37,380 bases of DNA from Halorientalis sp. (GCF_028275115.1 NZ_JAQCNH010000025.1:1-37380); one strand, 5' to 3'; shown: positions 22,665-32,039, counted from the stretch's first letter. Notes: generated by a model from the letters alone, not told the origin. Translations and numbers: made by a program.

Positions 22665-25600
22665 ATGTCGTGGCATCCACTGGCGTATGTGGTACCATTG
22701 CTCGTCTCTGTCGTCAGTTCGCTCGTCCTCGGTGCCATCGTGTGGCAGTACCGCGAGTACCGACACGCTCGGACGCTGCTCGTCTTGTTGCTCGCCACCG
22801 TGCTGTGGGCGGTGACGTACGTCGTCGCGTTCAGCGTGACCGATGTCGCGACGAAACAGCTGGTCTACGCGCTGTCGTTCTCGGCCATCGGTACCGTCTC
22901 GATTACGTGGTTCCTGTTCGCGGTACAGTACACCGGCCGGTTCCGGGCGCTGACAACCCGTGAAATCGGTCTGCTGTCGGCGATTCCCCTACTGACCACC
23001 GTAGCGGGACTGACCAACCGGCATCACCACCTGGTCTGGGCGGCGACCGACACCGTCTCGCTGGGGCAACTCGACATCCTGACGACGGAGTACGGACCAC
23101 TGTTCTGGGTGTTCAGCGTGGCGTCGTATCTGTTGCTCCTCGCCGGGACAGTGTTCATTTTCGAGACTGCGATTCTCTCCGAGGAGACCCACCGCTCGAA
23201 GGCGGTGGGACTGATCCTCGCAGCTGCGCTGCCGCTGACGATGAACGTGCTGTACCTGGTGGGTATGACCGGCCCGCTGGACCTGACACCGTCGGCGTTC
23301 TCACTCAGCGGGGCCATCCTCATCGGTGCGGTGTTCCGTGACCGATTGCTCCAGTCGATGCCGCTAGCGCGGGAGATGGCGCGTGACCGGATCATCAACG
23401 AGATGTCCAGTGCCGTCATCGTGCTCGCCGACCAGGACCGGGTCGTCGACCTCAACCCCGCGGCGGAGGCGCTGTCGGCCGCGTCTCGGTCGGACATCGT
23501 CGGTTCGGGCCTCCAGACAGTGCTGCCGGCGGTGGCCGAATCGGACGCCGTCGGCGACACGCCGTGCAGTCACGCACACGTGACCAGGACGGAACATGGG
23601 TCCACCCGTCATTACGAGGTCGAGTCTGTGCCCGTCGACCGGGGGCACAGAACGGACTCCTGGCAGTTGTTGACCGTTCGGGACGTGACGGAGCACCGGC
23701 AGCGCGAACGCCGGATCGAGCGCGAGCGTGACAAGGTAACTGCCGTGTTCGACGCCACTCCGTACCCTCTCGTCCAAGTCGACCTGACCGACGCCGAACC
23801 GACCGTGCTTCGGGTCAACGACACGTTCGAGGCCACGTTCGGCTACGAAGAGACCGACATCGTCGGCGACTCTCTGGACGACTACATCGTGCCTGACGGA
23901 GCAGACGAGAGTGCCAGCAACATCAACGAGCAGGGGCAACAGGGCGTGCCCGTCGAGCGCGAGGTTACGCGGTCGACGGCCACCGGTGAGACGCGCGAGT
24001 TCCTGTTCAAATCCGCCCTGTTGACCCACGACGACGTCACGGAAGGCATCGGCGTCTACGTCGACGTGACGGACCGCAACCGGCGCGTCGAGATGCTCGA
24101 ACAGATTAAAAAGAACATAACGGACGTGGTCTGGATGTCCGACGACAACAGTGACTCGATAGCCGAGTCCGAGATAGAGTTCGTCAGCGACTCCTACGAG
24201 GACGTCTGGGGGCGGTCGACGGAGTCGCTACGTGCCGACCGCAGGTCGTTCCTGCGGGCAGTCCACGAGGACGACCGCGAGCGGGTGCAGGCTGCGCTCA
24301 CAGACCAGGCGGAGAACCCGGACGAGTACGAAGAACGGTACCGCGTCGTCACCCCCGACGGCGAGGTCCGGTGGGTTCACGACCGGTCTGCGGGCGTGTA
24401 CGAGAACGGCGAACTCAATCGCATCATCGGCGTCGCCACCGACATCACGGAACGCCGGCGCCGCTCGAACGAACTCGAACAGGAACGCCGGTTCATCGAC
24501 CAGGCACTCGACACGATGACCGATATCTTCTACGTCATCGACACCGACGGCTCGATACGTCGCTGGAACGACCGATTCAGCGAGGTCACCGGTCTCAGTG
24601 ATGCAGAACTCGATGGACGGCACGCGATTACCCTCTTTCCCGAAGCAGAACAGGAGCGCATTTCCCGTGCGATCGATACGGTACTGACCGACGAGACGGC
24701 GACAATCGAGACCAACCTGCTGACGAGCAACGGCGACGCGGTTCCGTACGAGTTCACCGGTGCGCTGTTAACTGACGGTGACGGGAACCCAACCGGTATC
24801 GTCGGCATCGGGCGAGACATCTCCGAGCAGAAGCAACGCGAGCAACAGCTCCGACAGTACAAAACGATTCTCGAAGTCCTCGGGCACCCGGTTTATGCCA
24901 TCGACAGCGAGGGCTACTACACCTACGTCAACGACGCCTTCGTGGACCACACCGGCTACGAGCGCACGGAAGCCGTCGGGGACCACGTCTCGAAGGTGCT
25001 GTCGGACGCCGAACTTGAGCGCGGACGCGAAGTCGTCCGCGAGTTGCTGTCCTCGGACAGGCGCAGTACGACTTGGGAGATGAAACGCATGAGTGCCGAC
25101 GACGACCAGGTTCCGACGGAGAACCACACGGCCCTGCTGCCCGAGGGCGAGGACGGTGCGTTCCGCGGGACGGCCGGCGTTATCCGGGACATCTCCGAGC
25201 GAAAGCAACGCACCCGGCAACTGGAGACGTTTCAGGAAGCCGTCGAGAACGCCGGGCGGATGATATACTGGATGGACCCCGACGGGGTCGTCGAGTACGT
25301 CAACCCGACCTTCGAGGCGGTGACCGGGTACGAGGCGGCCGAACTGGTCGGCAACCGGGAGACGCCACTCCTCTCGAACGCCGAATCCGACGAACTGGCC
25401 GAGGACATGCTGGACACACTCGCCGGGGGCGAGGAATGGGAGTGTGAATTCGTCGCCTCGCTCCCCGCCCGTGACCGCCGCGTCATCAAACAGACTGTCG
25501 CCCCGGTTCGTAGCGGCGGTGACGTGATTCGCTTCGTGGTCGTCGCTGTCGACATCACCACGGAGAGAAACCGCGAGCAACAACTGTCCGTGTTACAGCG

Positions 25601-26240
25601 TGTTCTCCGACACGACCTCCGGAACAACCTCAACGAAATCCTCCTCTCCGCGCAGCTCGCACAGCGAAACGCCGAGAAAGAGGACGTCCAACAGTGTCTC
25701 GAGGGTGCCACACGGACAATCGACGAGATACTGTCTCTCATCGAGAACGTCCGACGGGTCAGAGAGACGTTCGAGGAACAGACCACGCGTGACAGAGCCG
25801 TCGATATCGCCGCGACGACACGGGCCCAGGTCGAGTCGCTACGGACACAGCGGCCCGAAGCCGAGTTCTCGGTCGACCTGTCGGGCAACGTCAGCGTCGT
25901 GACAAACGACCTCCTGAAGGAGGTCATCAGAAACGTCCTGATGAACGCTATCCAACACAACGACACCGAGACGCCGGAAATCGACGTTCACTTGCAGCGC
26001 AGGGGCGACGAGGTGGAACTCAGTATCGCCGACAACGGCCCAGGTATCCCCGAGACCGTCGTCGAGATTCTGGACTCGGACCGGGAGACACAGCTCGAGC
26101 ATCTGGACGGCTTCGGCCTCTGGCTGGTCAACTGGGTCGTGAGTCTCTCCGGTGGCACGGTCGAGTTTGCGAGCAACGACCCCCGTGGCTCGGTCGTCAA
26201 ACTTCTGTTGCCCGTCGCCGATGCAGAGGAGGCAGACTGA
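22665..26240 (+). CDS. membrane sensor histidine kinase, 7TM plus six PAS domains
   Basis: The 1191-residue kinase has an N-terminal region (about residues 1-230) of seven to eight hydrophobic helices, matching the 7TM module of haloarchaeal sensor kinases. Six PAS domains follow (about 238-350, 355-470, 475-600, 609-725, 731-850, 856-975). The H-box is in RVLRHDLRNNLNEIL (about residues 978-993). The HATPase has N-box NVLMNAIQHND (about 1090), G1 IADNGPGIPE (about 1125) and G2 DGFGLWLVNWV (about 1150). None of the PAS domains has an obvious LOV cysteine motif. It overlaps the CBS gene by one base (TGATG) and is followed by a HalX regulator, so a phosphorelay in one operon is likely. Confidence 0.9.
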   Translation: MSWHPLAYVVPLLVSVVSSLVLGAIVWQYREYRHARTLLVLLLATVLWAVTYVVAFSVTDVATKQLVYALSFSAIGTVSITWFLFAVQYTGRFRALTTREIGLLSAIPLLTTVAGLTNRHHHLVWAATDTVSLGQLDILTTEYGPLFWVFSVASYLLLLAGTVFIFETAILSEETHRSKAVGLILAAALPLTMNVLYLVGMTGPLDLTPSAFSLSGAILIGAVFRDRLLQSMPLAREMARDRIINEMSSAVIVLADQDRVVDLNPAAEALSAASRSDIVGSGLQTVLPAVAESDAVGDTPCSHAHVTRTEHGSTRHYEVESVPVDRGHRTDSWQLLTVRDVTEHRQRERRIERERDKVTAVFDATPYPLVQVDLTDAEPTVLRVNDTFEATFGYEETDIVGDSLDDYIVPDGADESASNINEQGQQGVPVEREVTRSTATGETREFLFKSALLTHDDVTEGIGVYVDVTDRNRRVEMLEQIKKNITDVVWMSDDNSDSIAESEIEFVSDSYEDVWGRSTESLRADRRSFLRAVHEDDRERVQAALTDQAENPDEYEERYRVVTPDGEVRWVHDRSAGVYENGELNRIIGVATDITERRRRSNELEQERRFIDQALDTMTDIFYVIDTDGSIRRWNDRFSEVTGLSDAELDGRHAITLFPEAEQERISRAIDTVLTDETATIETNLLTSNGDAVPYEFTGALLTDGDGNPTGIVGIGRDISEQKQREQQLRQYKTILEVLGHPVYAIDSEGYYTYVNDAFVDHTGYERTEAVGDHVSKVLSDAELERGREVVRELLSSDRRSTTWEMKRMSADDDQVPTENHTALLPEGEDGAFRGTAGVIRDISERKQRTRQLETFQEAVENAGRMIYWMDPDGVVEYVNPTFEAVTGYEAAELVGNRETPLLSNAESDELAEDMLDTLAGGEEWECEFVASLPARDRRVIKQTVAPVRSGGDVIRFVVVAVDITTERNREQQLSVLQRVLRHDLRNNLNEILLSAQLAQRNAEKEDVQQCLEGATRTIDEILSLIENVRRVRETFEEQTTRDRAVDIAATTRAQVESLRTQRPEAEFSVDLSGNVSVVTNDLLKEVIRNVLMNAIQHNDTETPEIDVHLQRRGDEVELSIADNGPGIPETVVEILDSDRETQLEHLDGFGLWLVNWVVSLSGGTVEFASNDPRGSVVKLLLPVADAEEAD

Positions 26241-26662
26241 TGTTGGTCAAGCACATCATGACGGAGCAGTTCGAGGTCGTCCAGCGGACGAAGCACCTGC
26301 GCGAGGCAGTCGAGTTGATGCTCGGAAACGACGTCGATCACGTCCTCGTCATCGAGGAGAACGCTCCGGTCTCGATGCTCACCCGTCGCAAAGCACTGAC
26401 CGCCTGTTACAAAACCGACGCGCCGTTGAGCGAGATACCGATCAGCGGCTTCTCCCGCGGACTGGAGACCCGGGTCGGGCCAAACGAGAGCGCGCTGATC
26501 TGCGTCGGCAAGCTCAGACGGGCGAAAGTCGACTGTCTCCCGGTCGTCGACGGAATGTCCGTCGAGGGAGTAATCACGAACGATGACATACTGGACAACC
26601 TCTCTAACATCACCGAAGAGATGCTAGAAAACGAGAAGCGCCGAGAGGAGTGGACGGGTTGA
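26240..26662 (+). CDS. CBS-domain pair protein
   Basis: The 140-residue protein consists of two CBS motifs. The first begins VKHIMTEQFEVVQRTKHLREAVELMLGND (about residues 3-31) with VDHVLVIEENAPVSMLTRRKAL. The second is ESALICVGKLRRAKVDCLPVVDGMSVEGVITNDDIL (about 83-118). CBS pairs usually bind adenosine nucleotides or SAM and tune a partner. Start and kinase stop share one base, and the response regulator follows after 22 bases. It may therefore make the two-component system respond to energy charge or act as an output; this is inference from context. Confidence 0.88.
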   Translation: MLVKHIMTEQFEVVQRTKHLREAVELMLGNDVDHVLVIEENAPVSMLTRRKALTACYKTDAPLSEIPISGFSRGLETRVGPNESALICVGKLRRAKVDCLPVVDGMSVEGVITNDDILDNLSNITEEMLENEKRREEWTG

Positions 26663-26684
26663 CCGACGGAGAGGTGCACTACCT

Positions 26685-27293
26685 ATGACATACACAATCG
26701 AAACCGTGCTGATCGTCGAAGACGAGGAATCGCTCGCCGACCTGTACGCGCGTCTCGTCGGCACCGAGTACGAAACGATGACCGCATACTCCGGCGAGGC
26801 GGCAGTCGAGACAATCGACGAGACGGTCGACGCGGTGTTTCTCGACCGGAAGATGCCGGGTATCGGGGGTGGCGAGGTACTCACGCGCCTGCGAGAGCAG
26901 GGATACGAGGTTCCCGTCGCGATGATCACTGCGGTGCGACCGGACTGGGACGTCATCGACATGCGGTTCGACGATTATCTGCTCAAGCCGGTCGATACGA
27001 CGGAACTCATCGACGCGGTCGACCGCCTCGAAGTGCTCGGCTCCACGGACCGGGAAGTACGGGAGTTCATCCGCCAGACGGTCAAACAGGCAGCGCTCGA
27101 AGGAGAGAAGGAAGCACCGGCGCTCGACTCTCACGAGCCGTTCGAGACGCTCAAGTCGGACGTTGCCGACATGAGCTCCAGACTCGGTGACATCACGGCC
27201 GAACTGTCCCCAGAGGCGACCGAACTGGTCGTCGAGACGATCACGCGAAACCTGGGCGCGCCGGGCGGGGCAGGCGAGGCGGACACGCTGTGA
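26685..27293 (+). CDS. response regulator with HalX domain
   Basis: The 202-residue regulator has an N-terminal receiver domain: acidic pocket LIVEDEESLADLYARL (about residues 9-24), phospho-acceptor Asp in AVFLDRKMPGIGGGE (about residue 54), Thr in MITA (about 81) and Lys in LLKPVD (about 104). A C-terminal helical HalX region (about 115-190) is built around REVREFIRQTVKQAALE and ELSPEATELVVETI. HalX regulators lack a DNA-binding helix-turn-helix and are thought to act through protein contacts. Being last in the kinase-CBS-regulator operon, it is the probable phosphoacceptor of the upstream kinase. Confidence 0.88.
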   Translation: MTYTIETVLIVEDEESLADLYARLVGTEYETMTAYSGEAAVETIDETVDAVFLDRKMPGIGGGEVLTRLREQGYEVPVAMITAVRPDWDVIDMRFDDYLLKPVDTTELIDAVDRLEVLGSTDREVREFIRQTVKQAALEGEKEAPALDSHEPFETLKSDVADMSSRLGDITAELSPEATELVVETITRNLGAPGGAGEADTL

Positions 27294-27391
27294 GCCTGAA
27301 CCGTGACGCCGAACCCGTCGTCACGAACCGACACCGGCGGGCCTGCCGGTCGGCGCCGCGGGTGTGTCGTGGTACCACGACTTAGGGAGGG

Positions 27392-27397
27392 TTTATT
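27392..27397 (+). promoter_or_regulatory. TATA box of the eIF1A gene
   Basis: TTTATT, with a purine-rich GGGAGGG just upstream as possible BRE, is centred 27 bases before the ATG at 27421. Confidence 0.5.
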
Positions 27398-27420
27398 CGT
27401 TTGCCACCCGACTTATTTGT

Positions 27421-27708
27421 ATGAGCGACGAATCAAGCGGGCGGCGGAATCTCCGCATGCCCAACGACGACGAGCTTTTTGCGGTCGTGACAGAACACAA
27501 CGGTGGGAACCACGTCCGTGTACAGTGCGAAGACGGTGAAAACCGGATGGGCCGGATTCCCGGCCGCATGAAATACCGGACCTGGATCAACGAGGGTGAC
27601 GTGGTTCTCGTCGAGCCCTGGGACTGGCAGGACGAGAAGGCCAACATCGAATGGCGGTACGACAGTCAGGACGCCGACCAACTCCGCGCGGAAGGCCACA
27701 TCCAGTAG
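27421..27708 (+). CDS. eif1a: translation initiation factor IF-1A
   Basis: The 95-residue archaeal homologue of eIF1A/IF1 is an OB (S1-like) fold factor that binds the small ribosomal subunit A site and supports start-codon selection. Recognisable stretches are [40 protein letters not shown] and [19 protein letters not shown]. Length is normal. ATG at 27421 is supported by the leaderless TATA spacing; the open frame to 27364 would place the start upstream of the promoter. It is monocistronic or reads into the methyltransferase gene 114 bases later. Confidence 0.95.
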   Translation: MSDESSGRRNLRMPNDDELFAVVTEHNGGNHVRVQCEDGENRMGRIPGRMKYRTWINEGDVVLVEPWDWQDEKANIEWRYDSQDADQLRAEGHIQ

Positions 27709-27822
27709 ACTCCTCTCTCGCCTCTCTCGTCACCACCACCCCGAGAGGCATCCGTCCCGTGCCCACGGCCTCGCCCGGACGGCCGTCGACTCCGACGGGG
27801 CTATACGTGCGGGGCATCGTTG

Positions 27823-28449
27823 ATGCGTGTGGATTCTAACGAGGTACGCCGACAGTGGGCAGACCGATCGGGCGAGTACTCACCCGAGTACTACGCCTAC
27901 TACGGCCCGGACGAAACCAGCGAGTCGCTTCGGGGCATCTTCGAGGACCGCCTCGACCGCGACGCCCGCGTCCTGGAACTGGGCTGTAGCTCCGGCCGCC
28001 ACCTCGCACATCTCTACGAACACGGGTTCGAGAACCTCTCGGGCGTCGAAATCAACGCCGACGCCTTCGAGACGATGGCGGCCACCTACCCCGACCTCGC
28101 GGCCGGCGGCACGTTCCACTGTGACGCCATCGAGAACGCCGTCACCGACTTTCCGGACGACCGATTCGACGCCGTCTATTCCGTCGAGACGTTACAACAC
28201 ATCCACCCGGACGCAGACTGGGTGTTCGCCGAACTCGCCCGCATCACCGCCGACCTCCTCGTCACCGTCGAGAACGAGGGCGAGGACGGCGACGAGGCGG
28301 TCGTGAACTACGTCCAGGACGACTTCCCGCTCTACTACCGCGACTGGAACCGCGTGTTTACGGAACTGGGCTTCGACCAGGCCGACGTCGAATCCGGCGA
28401 GCGCGACACCGTCCGAATCTTCCACGCTCCCGGGGCCGGCGGCTCGTAG
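27823..28449 (+). CDS. class I SAM-dependent methyltransferase
   Basis: The 208-residue Rossmann-type methyltransferase has SAM motif I in VLELGCSSGRHLAHLYEHG (about residues 49-67), an acidic strand-2 end in LSGVEINADAFE (about 71-82), motif II/III around HCDAIENAV, and SVETLQHIHPDADWVF (about 124-139). The N-terminus is RRQWADRSGEYSPEYYAYYGPDETSE, typical of haloarchaeal methyltransferases. The substrate is unknown. The start is ATG at 27823; TTG directly precedes it. A CTATAC box lies about 20 bases upstream, slightly closer than usual. Confidence 0.85.
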   Translation: MRVDSNEVRRQWADRSGEYSPEYYAYYGPDETSESLRGIFEDRLDRDARVLELGCSSGRHLAHLYEHGFENLSGVEINADAFETMAATYPDLAAGGTFHCDAIENAVTDFPDDRFDAVYSVETLQHIHPDADWVFAELARITADLLVTVENEGEDGDEAVVNYVQDDFPLYYRDWNRVFTELGFDQADVESGERDTVRIFHAPGAGGS

Positions 28450-28649
28450 AGTCCCCGAGTTCTCCGGGGTGAACACGCCTCGCCACTCGCGGTCGGAGAC
28501 GCCGCCTCGAAACCGCTCGGCGGCCTCGCGTTTCCCCGGTTGTTTCCGCCCGGTGGGAACTCAGACCGGTGTCCGCGGCTATCCGTCACCGGGACACGGC
28601 CGCGGGTGGCGACGAGAGCCGTGCCGACGACTATCGTTGCGGTCTCAGT

Positions 28650-28910
28650 TCAGTTGTGCGTGTCGCTCCCGACGCCTCTGAACGCCGCCAGCTTCGTCGT
28701 GAACTTGTCCGTCCCGATACGAAAGGCAAACAACAGGACGATTGCCCCGAAAAACGCGGCCCACAGCCCCAGCGCCACGTCGCCGTTCTGGAGTGTCGTC
28801 AGTGCGAACCGCTCGATGTACGTTCCCGCTACCGACAGCCCGGTCGTAACCAGGCCGAGAATCACGAGTTCTACGAGTTCCGGCAGGAACCCGAGTGCGT
28901 CCGACTTCAC
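28650..28910 (-). CDS. small two-helix membrane protein
   Basis: The 86-residue protein (from GTG at 28910, KSDALGFLPELVELVILG...) has two hydrophobic helices, about residues 8-32 and 43-63, and a basic C-terminus (RIGTDKFTTKLAAFRG). An ATG at 29000 in the same frame would add 30 residues of low-complexity sequence. I prefer the GTG because a TTGTTAT box (28931-28938) lies ~24 bases before it and the extra N-terminus shows no conserved character. No family is recognised. Confidence 0.55.
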   Translation of the reverse strand: MKSDALGFLPELVELVILGLVTTGLSVAGTYIERFALTTLQNGDVALGLWAAFFGAIVLLFAFRIGTDKFTTKLAAFRGVGSDTHN

Positions 28911-29030
28911 GACCAGTTGTGTCCGGGACGATAACAAGACGCTTTCGGTCCCCGCCGGCACGACCGCCGACGGTTCCGACGAACCGTTACGACTCCGCAC
29001 CGAGACGGACCGCTGTGGTCCGCTGTTAGC

Positions 29031-29038
29031 AAAATTTT
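29031..29038. promoter_or_regulatory. TATA-like box of the sulfatase-fold gene
   Basis: AAAATTTT is palindromic and centred 30 bases before the ATG at 29064. It could also serve the opposite-strand gene if that starts at 29000. Confidence 0.4.
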
Positions 29039-29063
29039 GGGTTCTGTGGCCACACGGTTAGGT

Positions 29064-30344
29064 ATGAACGTGTTGCTGGTCGTGCTGGACTCGGTCCGGG
29101 CAGCGAACTGCTCGCTGTACGGCTATCGACGAACGACGACACCGGCACTCGAATCGCTGGCCGACGGTGCCACCGTCTACCAGTCCGCGCGAGCGCCGTC
29201 GAACTGGTCGTTACCGTCTCACGTCTCGCTTTTTACCGGGCTCGAAACGAACGCACACCGCGTTACCATCCACGATGAGTTGGACCCGGGACACACGGTG
29301 TGGGACGACCTGTCCGAGGCCGGTTACGACACGGGACTGTTCACCGAGAACGGCTTCGTCGCCGACCATCCAGTTGGCCTGTCAGAGCCGTTCGATACCG
29401 TCGTCTCCGTCCCGGACGACACGCCGGAGCAGTATCTGTCGGGCCACCACACGGACAGGCCGGACGGATTCTACTACGCCGACCGGCTGTGTGACTGGAT
29501 CGACGGCCGGCCGGAGTGGGCCGCCTGTCTGAACCTGATGGACGCCCACCGGCCGTACGACCCGGCCCCCGAGCACGACCGGTGGAGCAGCCCACAGGCC
29601 CACGAACTACAGTCCGAACTCCCGATTCGCTGGGAGTTCGACATCCACGACGGCTCGTACCCGGTCCGGCGCCTCGACGACCTGGCGTCGCTGTACGACG
29701 GCGGGGTCAGGCAGGCCGACGCCGTCGTCGAGTCGCTCCTCGAACGGCTCCGCCGGCGCGGCGTCTTCGAGGAGACGCTTCTGGTCGTCTGTGGCGACCA
29801 CGGTGAAGGGTTCGGCGAATCCGGCCGACTCCCCGACCAACCGCCGGCAGTGGCACACATCGTCCCGATGACCGAGAGTCTGCTACACGTCCCGCTCGTG
29901 GCGAAGTTTCCCGGCCAGCGGACGGGACGAACGGTCGACGACCCCGCCGCACTGACCTCCTTTCGGGACGTCGTCGCGGCGGCCCGTGGCGGCGAGCGAG
30001 CGTCGTTCGCCCGCTCGCGGGTCGTCGCCTCGAAGCAGCCGGTAACGGGCGACCTTCGGGAGCGGTATGAAACTGCCGCCGACGACGCGACCCCGTTTCT
30101 CCGCCCGAGTCGTGCCGTCTACGAACCCGCCGAGACCGGCGTCCGAAAGACGTACTCGTGGGGCGATGCCGTCGGCGAGGTTCACGTCCCACGGGCCGGT
30201 ACCGTCGGCGAGGCGGCCGCGGCCGACCGGGACCGGGTGAGCGACGCTTTCGACTCCCTCGAAAACGCCGACGTGCGGTCCACGGACCGGGATTCCGTCG
30301 ACGAGCGGACGCGCGACCAACTCGACGCACTGGGCTACTTCTGA
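29064..30344 (+). CDS. sulfatase-fold (alkaline phosphatase superfamily) protein
   Basis: The 426-residue protein has the metal-binding N-terminal strand MNVLLVVLDSVRAANCSLYGY (Asp about residue 9), the active-site region SNWSLPSHVSLFTG (about 48-61), and the second metal site VVCGDHGEGFGE (about 237-248), as in sulfatase-family hydrolases. The position that is Cys (converted to formylglycine) in true type I sulfatases is Ser here, within S-x-P-S instead of C-x-P-x-R. A phosphodiesterase/phosphoglycerol-transferase-like or unknown hydrolytic role is therefore as likely as sulfate-ester cleavage. No signal peptide. ATG at 29064 is chosen over 29037 because the family starts here. Confidence 0.8.
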   Translation: MNVLLVVLDSVRAANCSLYGYRRTTTPALESLADGATVYQSARAPSNWSLPSHVSLFTGLETNAHRVTIHDELDPGHTVWDDLSEAGYDTGLFTENGFVADHPVGLSEPFDTVVSVPDDTPEQYLSGHHTDRPDGFYYADRLCDWIDGRPEWAACLNLMDAHRPYDPAPEHDRWSSPQAHELQSELPIRWEFDIHDGSYPVRRLDDLASLYDGGVRQADAVVESLLERLRRRGVFEETLLVVCGDHGEGFGESGRLPDQPPAVAHIVPMTESLLHVPLVAKFPGQRTGRTVDDPAALTSFRDVVAAARGGERASFARSRVVASKQPVTGDLRERYETAADDATPFLRPSRAVYEPAETGVRKTYSWGDAVGEVHVPRAGTVGEAAAADRDRVSDAFDSLENADVRSTDRDSVDERTRDQLDALGYF

Positions 30345-30561
30345 CCCGACGACGCCGTTGAACCGGGCGTGTGGCGAGAGAGCCGGCGGCGGCACTCGAC
30401 TCACACCATCGGCGGTCTGTCACGGGATGACGTCGGGGGATACCGGTCCATCACCTGCCGCGTCAGTGGCGGCCGACTTCGCGGTACTCGTGGATCACCG
30501 CGTCCCTCCGACCCTGTGGGCCGACAAAAAATCCTTGCCCTTGCGGTTCGTACACAAACCA

Positions 30562-31446
30562 ATGCGCGTCCTCGTTGTTGGCGCGACCGGGTTCGTCGGC
30601 GGCCAACTCATCGAGTCGCTGCGCTCGGCCGGCCACGAGGTCGTCGCCTTCTCCCGGAGCGCGAGCGAGTCGCAGTTCCCCGACGACGTCGAGATATTCG
30701 AGGGCGACCTCGGCGACCCATCGTCGCTCGACGGGCTCTGTGCGGGAGTCGACGCGGCCTACTACCTGATCCACTCGCTGACGGCCGAGAACTTCGCGGA
30801 ACTGGACCGGACTTACGCCCGCCGGTTCCGCGAATTAGCGTCGGCGGCCGACGTCGACAGAGTGGTCTATCTGAGCGGCATCAGTGGCGACGAGCGGAAC
30901 CTCTCGCCACACCTCGCCTCCCGCCGGGAGGTCGAGTCGGTGCTCGAAGCCGGACGCTTCGACCTGACGGTCCTCCGGGCGGCGATCATCATCGGTGCCG
31001 GCAGCGCGAGCTTCCGCATCGTCGACGACCTCACCGACCGGTTACCCGTGATGACGGTCCCGAAGTGGGTTCGGACGCCGTGTCAGCCGATCGGCATCGA
31101 CGACGCCGTCGCCTACCTGGTCGACGTTCTCGAGGTCGAGGAGACCCGGGGTGGCATCTACGATATCGGTGCGCCGACGGTGTGGTCCTACGAGTCCCTG
31201 CTGAAGTCCACCGCCGAACAGAAAGGCAAGCGTCTCCTCATCGTGCCGGTGCCGCTGATGTCTCCAGGACTCTCCTCGCACTGGCTCCGGCTGACGACGG
31301 ACGTTCAGTACGACATCGCCCGGCCGCTGGTCGAGAGCATGCGGAACCCCGTGACGGTCGACTCCGAGCGGGACCTGCAGTCGGTCGTCCCCATCGAGCA
31401 GACGCCGGTCGAAGTGGCGGTCCAGCAGGCGCTCGCACAGGGCTGA
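30562..31446 (+). CDS. atypical SDR, NAD(P)-binding protein (NmrA / complex-I NDUFA9-like)
   Basis: The 294-residue protein starts with the extended-SDR motif VLVVGATGFVGGQL (about residues 3-16), then acidic strand ends (DVEIFEGDLGDPSSL), AAYYLIHSL (about 71-79) and YLSGIS (about 106-111). It lacks a clear YxxxK, as in atypical SDRs that use NAD(P)H as a regulatory or structural ligand. The RLPVMTVPKWVRTPCQPIGIDDAVAYL block matches the NDUFA9/YbjT-like subgroup. An A-rich box lies ~33 bases upstream of the ATG at 30562. It converges on the next gene with stop codons exactly adjacent. Role unknown. Confidence 0.83.
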   Translation: MRVLVVGATGFVGGQLIESLRSAGHEVVAFSRSASESQFPDDVEIFEGDLGDPSSLDGLCAGVDAAYYLIHSLTAENFAELDRTYARRFRELASAADVDRVVYLSGISGDERNLSPHLASRREVESVLEAGRFDLTVLRAAIIIGAGSASFRIVDDLTDRLPVMTVPKWVRTPCQPIGIDDAVAYLVDVLEVEETRGGIYDIGAPTVWSYESLLKSTAEQKGKRLLIVPVPLMSPGLSSHWLRLTTDVQYDIARPLVESMRNPVTVDSERDLQSVVPIEQTPVEVAVQQALAQG

Positions 31447-31872
31447 TTAGGACTCCCCGGTGGGCGCCTCTACCGGTACCTCACGGACCTGCCGGAGGTC
31501 CGCGAGATGTGTTGCGGCCGCCGCCGACAGCGGGAACGTCCCGTCGAGGTCGGCCACCGTTCGCCCGTGGACCAGTCGGCCGACGGGGGCGCCCCCAACC
31601 GCGTATGCCCGTTTCAGGCCGTCGACGAGTGCGTCGGCGAGCCCTATCAGGCCGAGGACCCGTCCAACAGTCGCCTCACCGACGTGGACGGAGTCACCCT
31701 CGACGAGAATGAACGCGAAAGGGCGGTCGTCGAACTGCGCCTCGAGGAACGCCTGTACCGGCTCGGCGCTCCAGCGGACGGCGACGACCTCGTCCAACCG
31801 ACGGGTCGTTGCTTCGGCGGCCGCGCGGAACAGTGAGTTGCTACCGTCGTAGATGAGAAGCGACTGCTTCAT
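31447..31872 (-). CDS. DCC-family-like protein lacking the cysteines
   Basis: The 141-residue protein begins MKQSLLIYDGSNSLFRAAAEATTRRLDEV. This follows the thiol-disulfide oxidoreductase DCC (DUF393) plan, LxYDGxCxxC..., but both redox cysteines are absent (Ser and Leu/Phe positions). The later WSAEPVQAFLEAQF, FILVEG and GRVLGLIGL segments also fit. It may be a non-redox derivative of that family. ATG at 31872 gives a normal N-terminus; the open frame to 32043 is rejected because it is low-complexity. Confidence is high for a gene, moderate for the family. Confidence 0.6.
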   Translation of the reverse strand: MKQSLLIYDGSNSLFRAAAEATTRRLDEVVAVRWSAEPVQAFLEAQFDDRPFAFILVEGDSVHVGEATVGRVLGLIGLADALVDGLKRAYAVGGAPVGRLVHGRTVADLDGTFPLSAAAATHLADLRQVREVPVEAPTGES

Positions 31873-32039
31873 ATCCGGCTTAGGTGGCTTGCCGGTTTGA
31901 GTGTTTGCGAGTTGGGCGGCCGTCCCGAGCGGCCAGCAGTCTCCCCGGAGAACTCCCGGACAGACCACGCTCGTGCGAGACCACAGGCTACGGCCTCCGC
32001 GTGGAGACGCGTCGGCCCCTGACCGCATCGCCGGCCCGG

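Noticed and set aside
30369..31712. A 447-codon plus-strand frame overlapping the NmrA-like gene.
   Set aside because: Arg/Pro-rich shadow; the other frame has the glycine-rich nucleotide motif and clear family layout.
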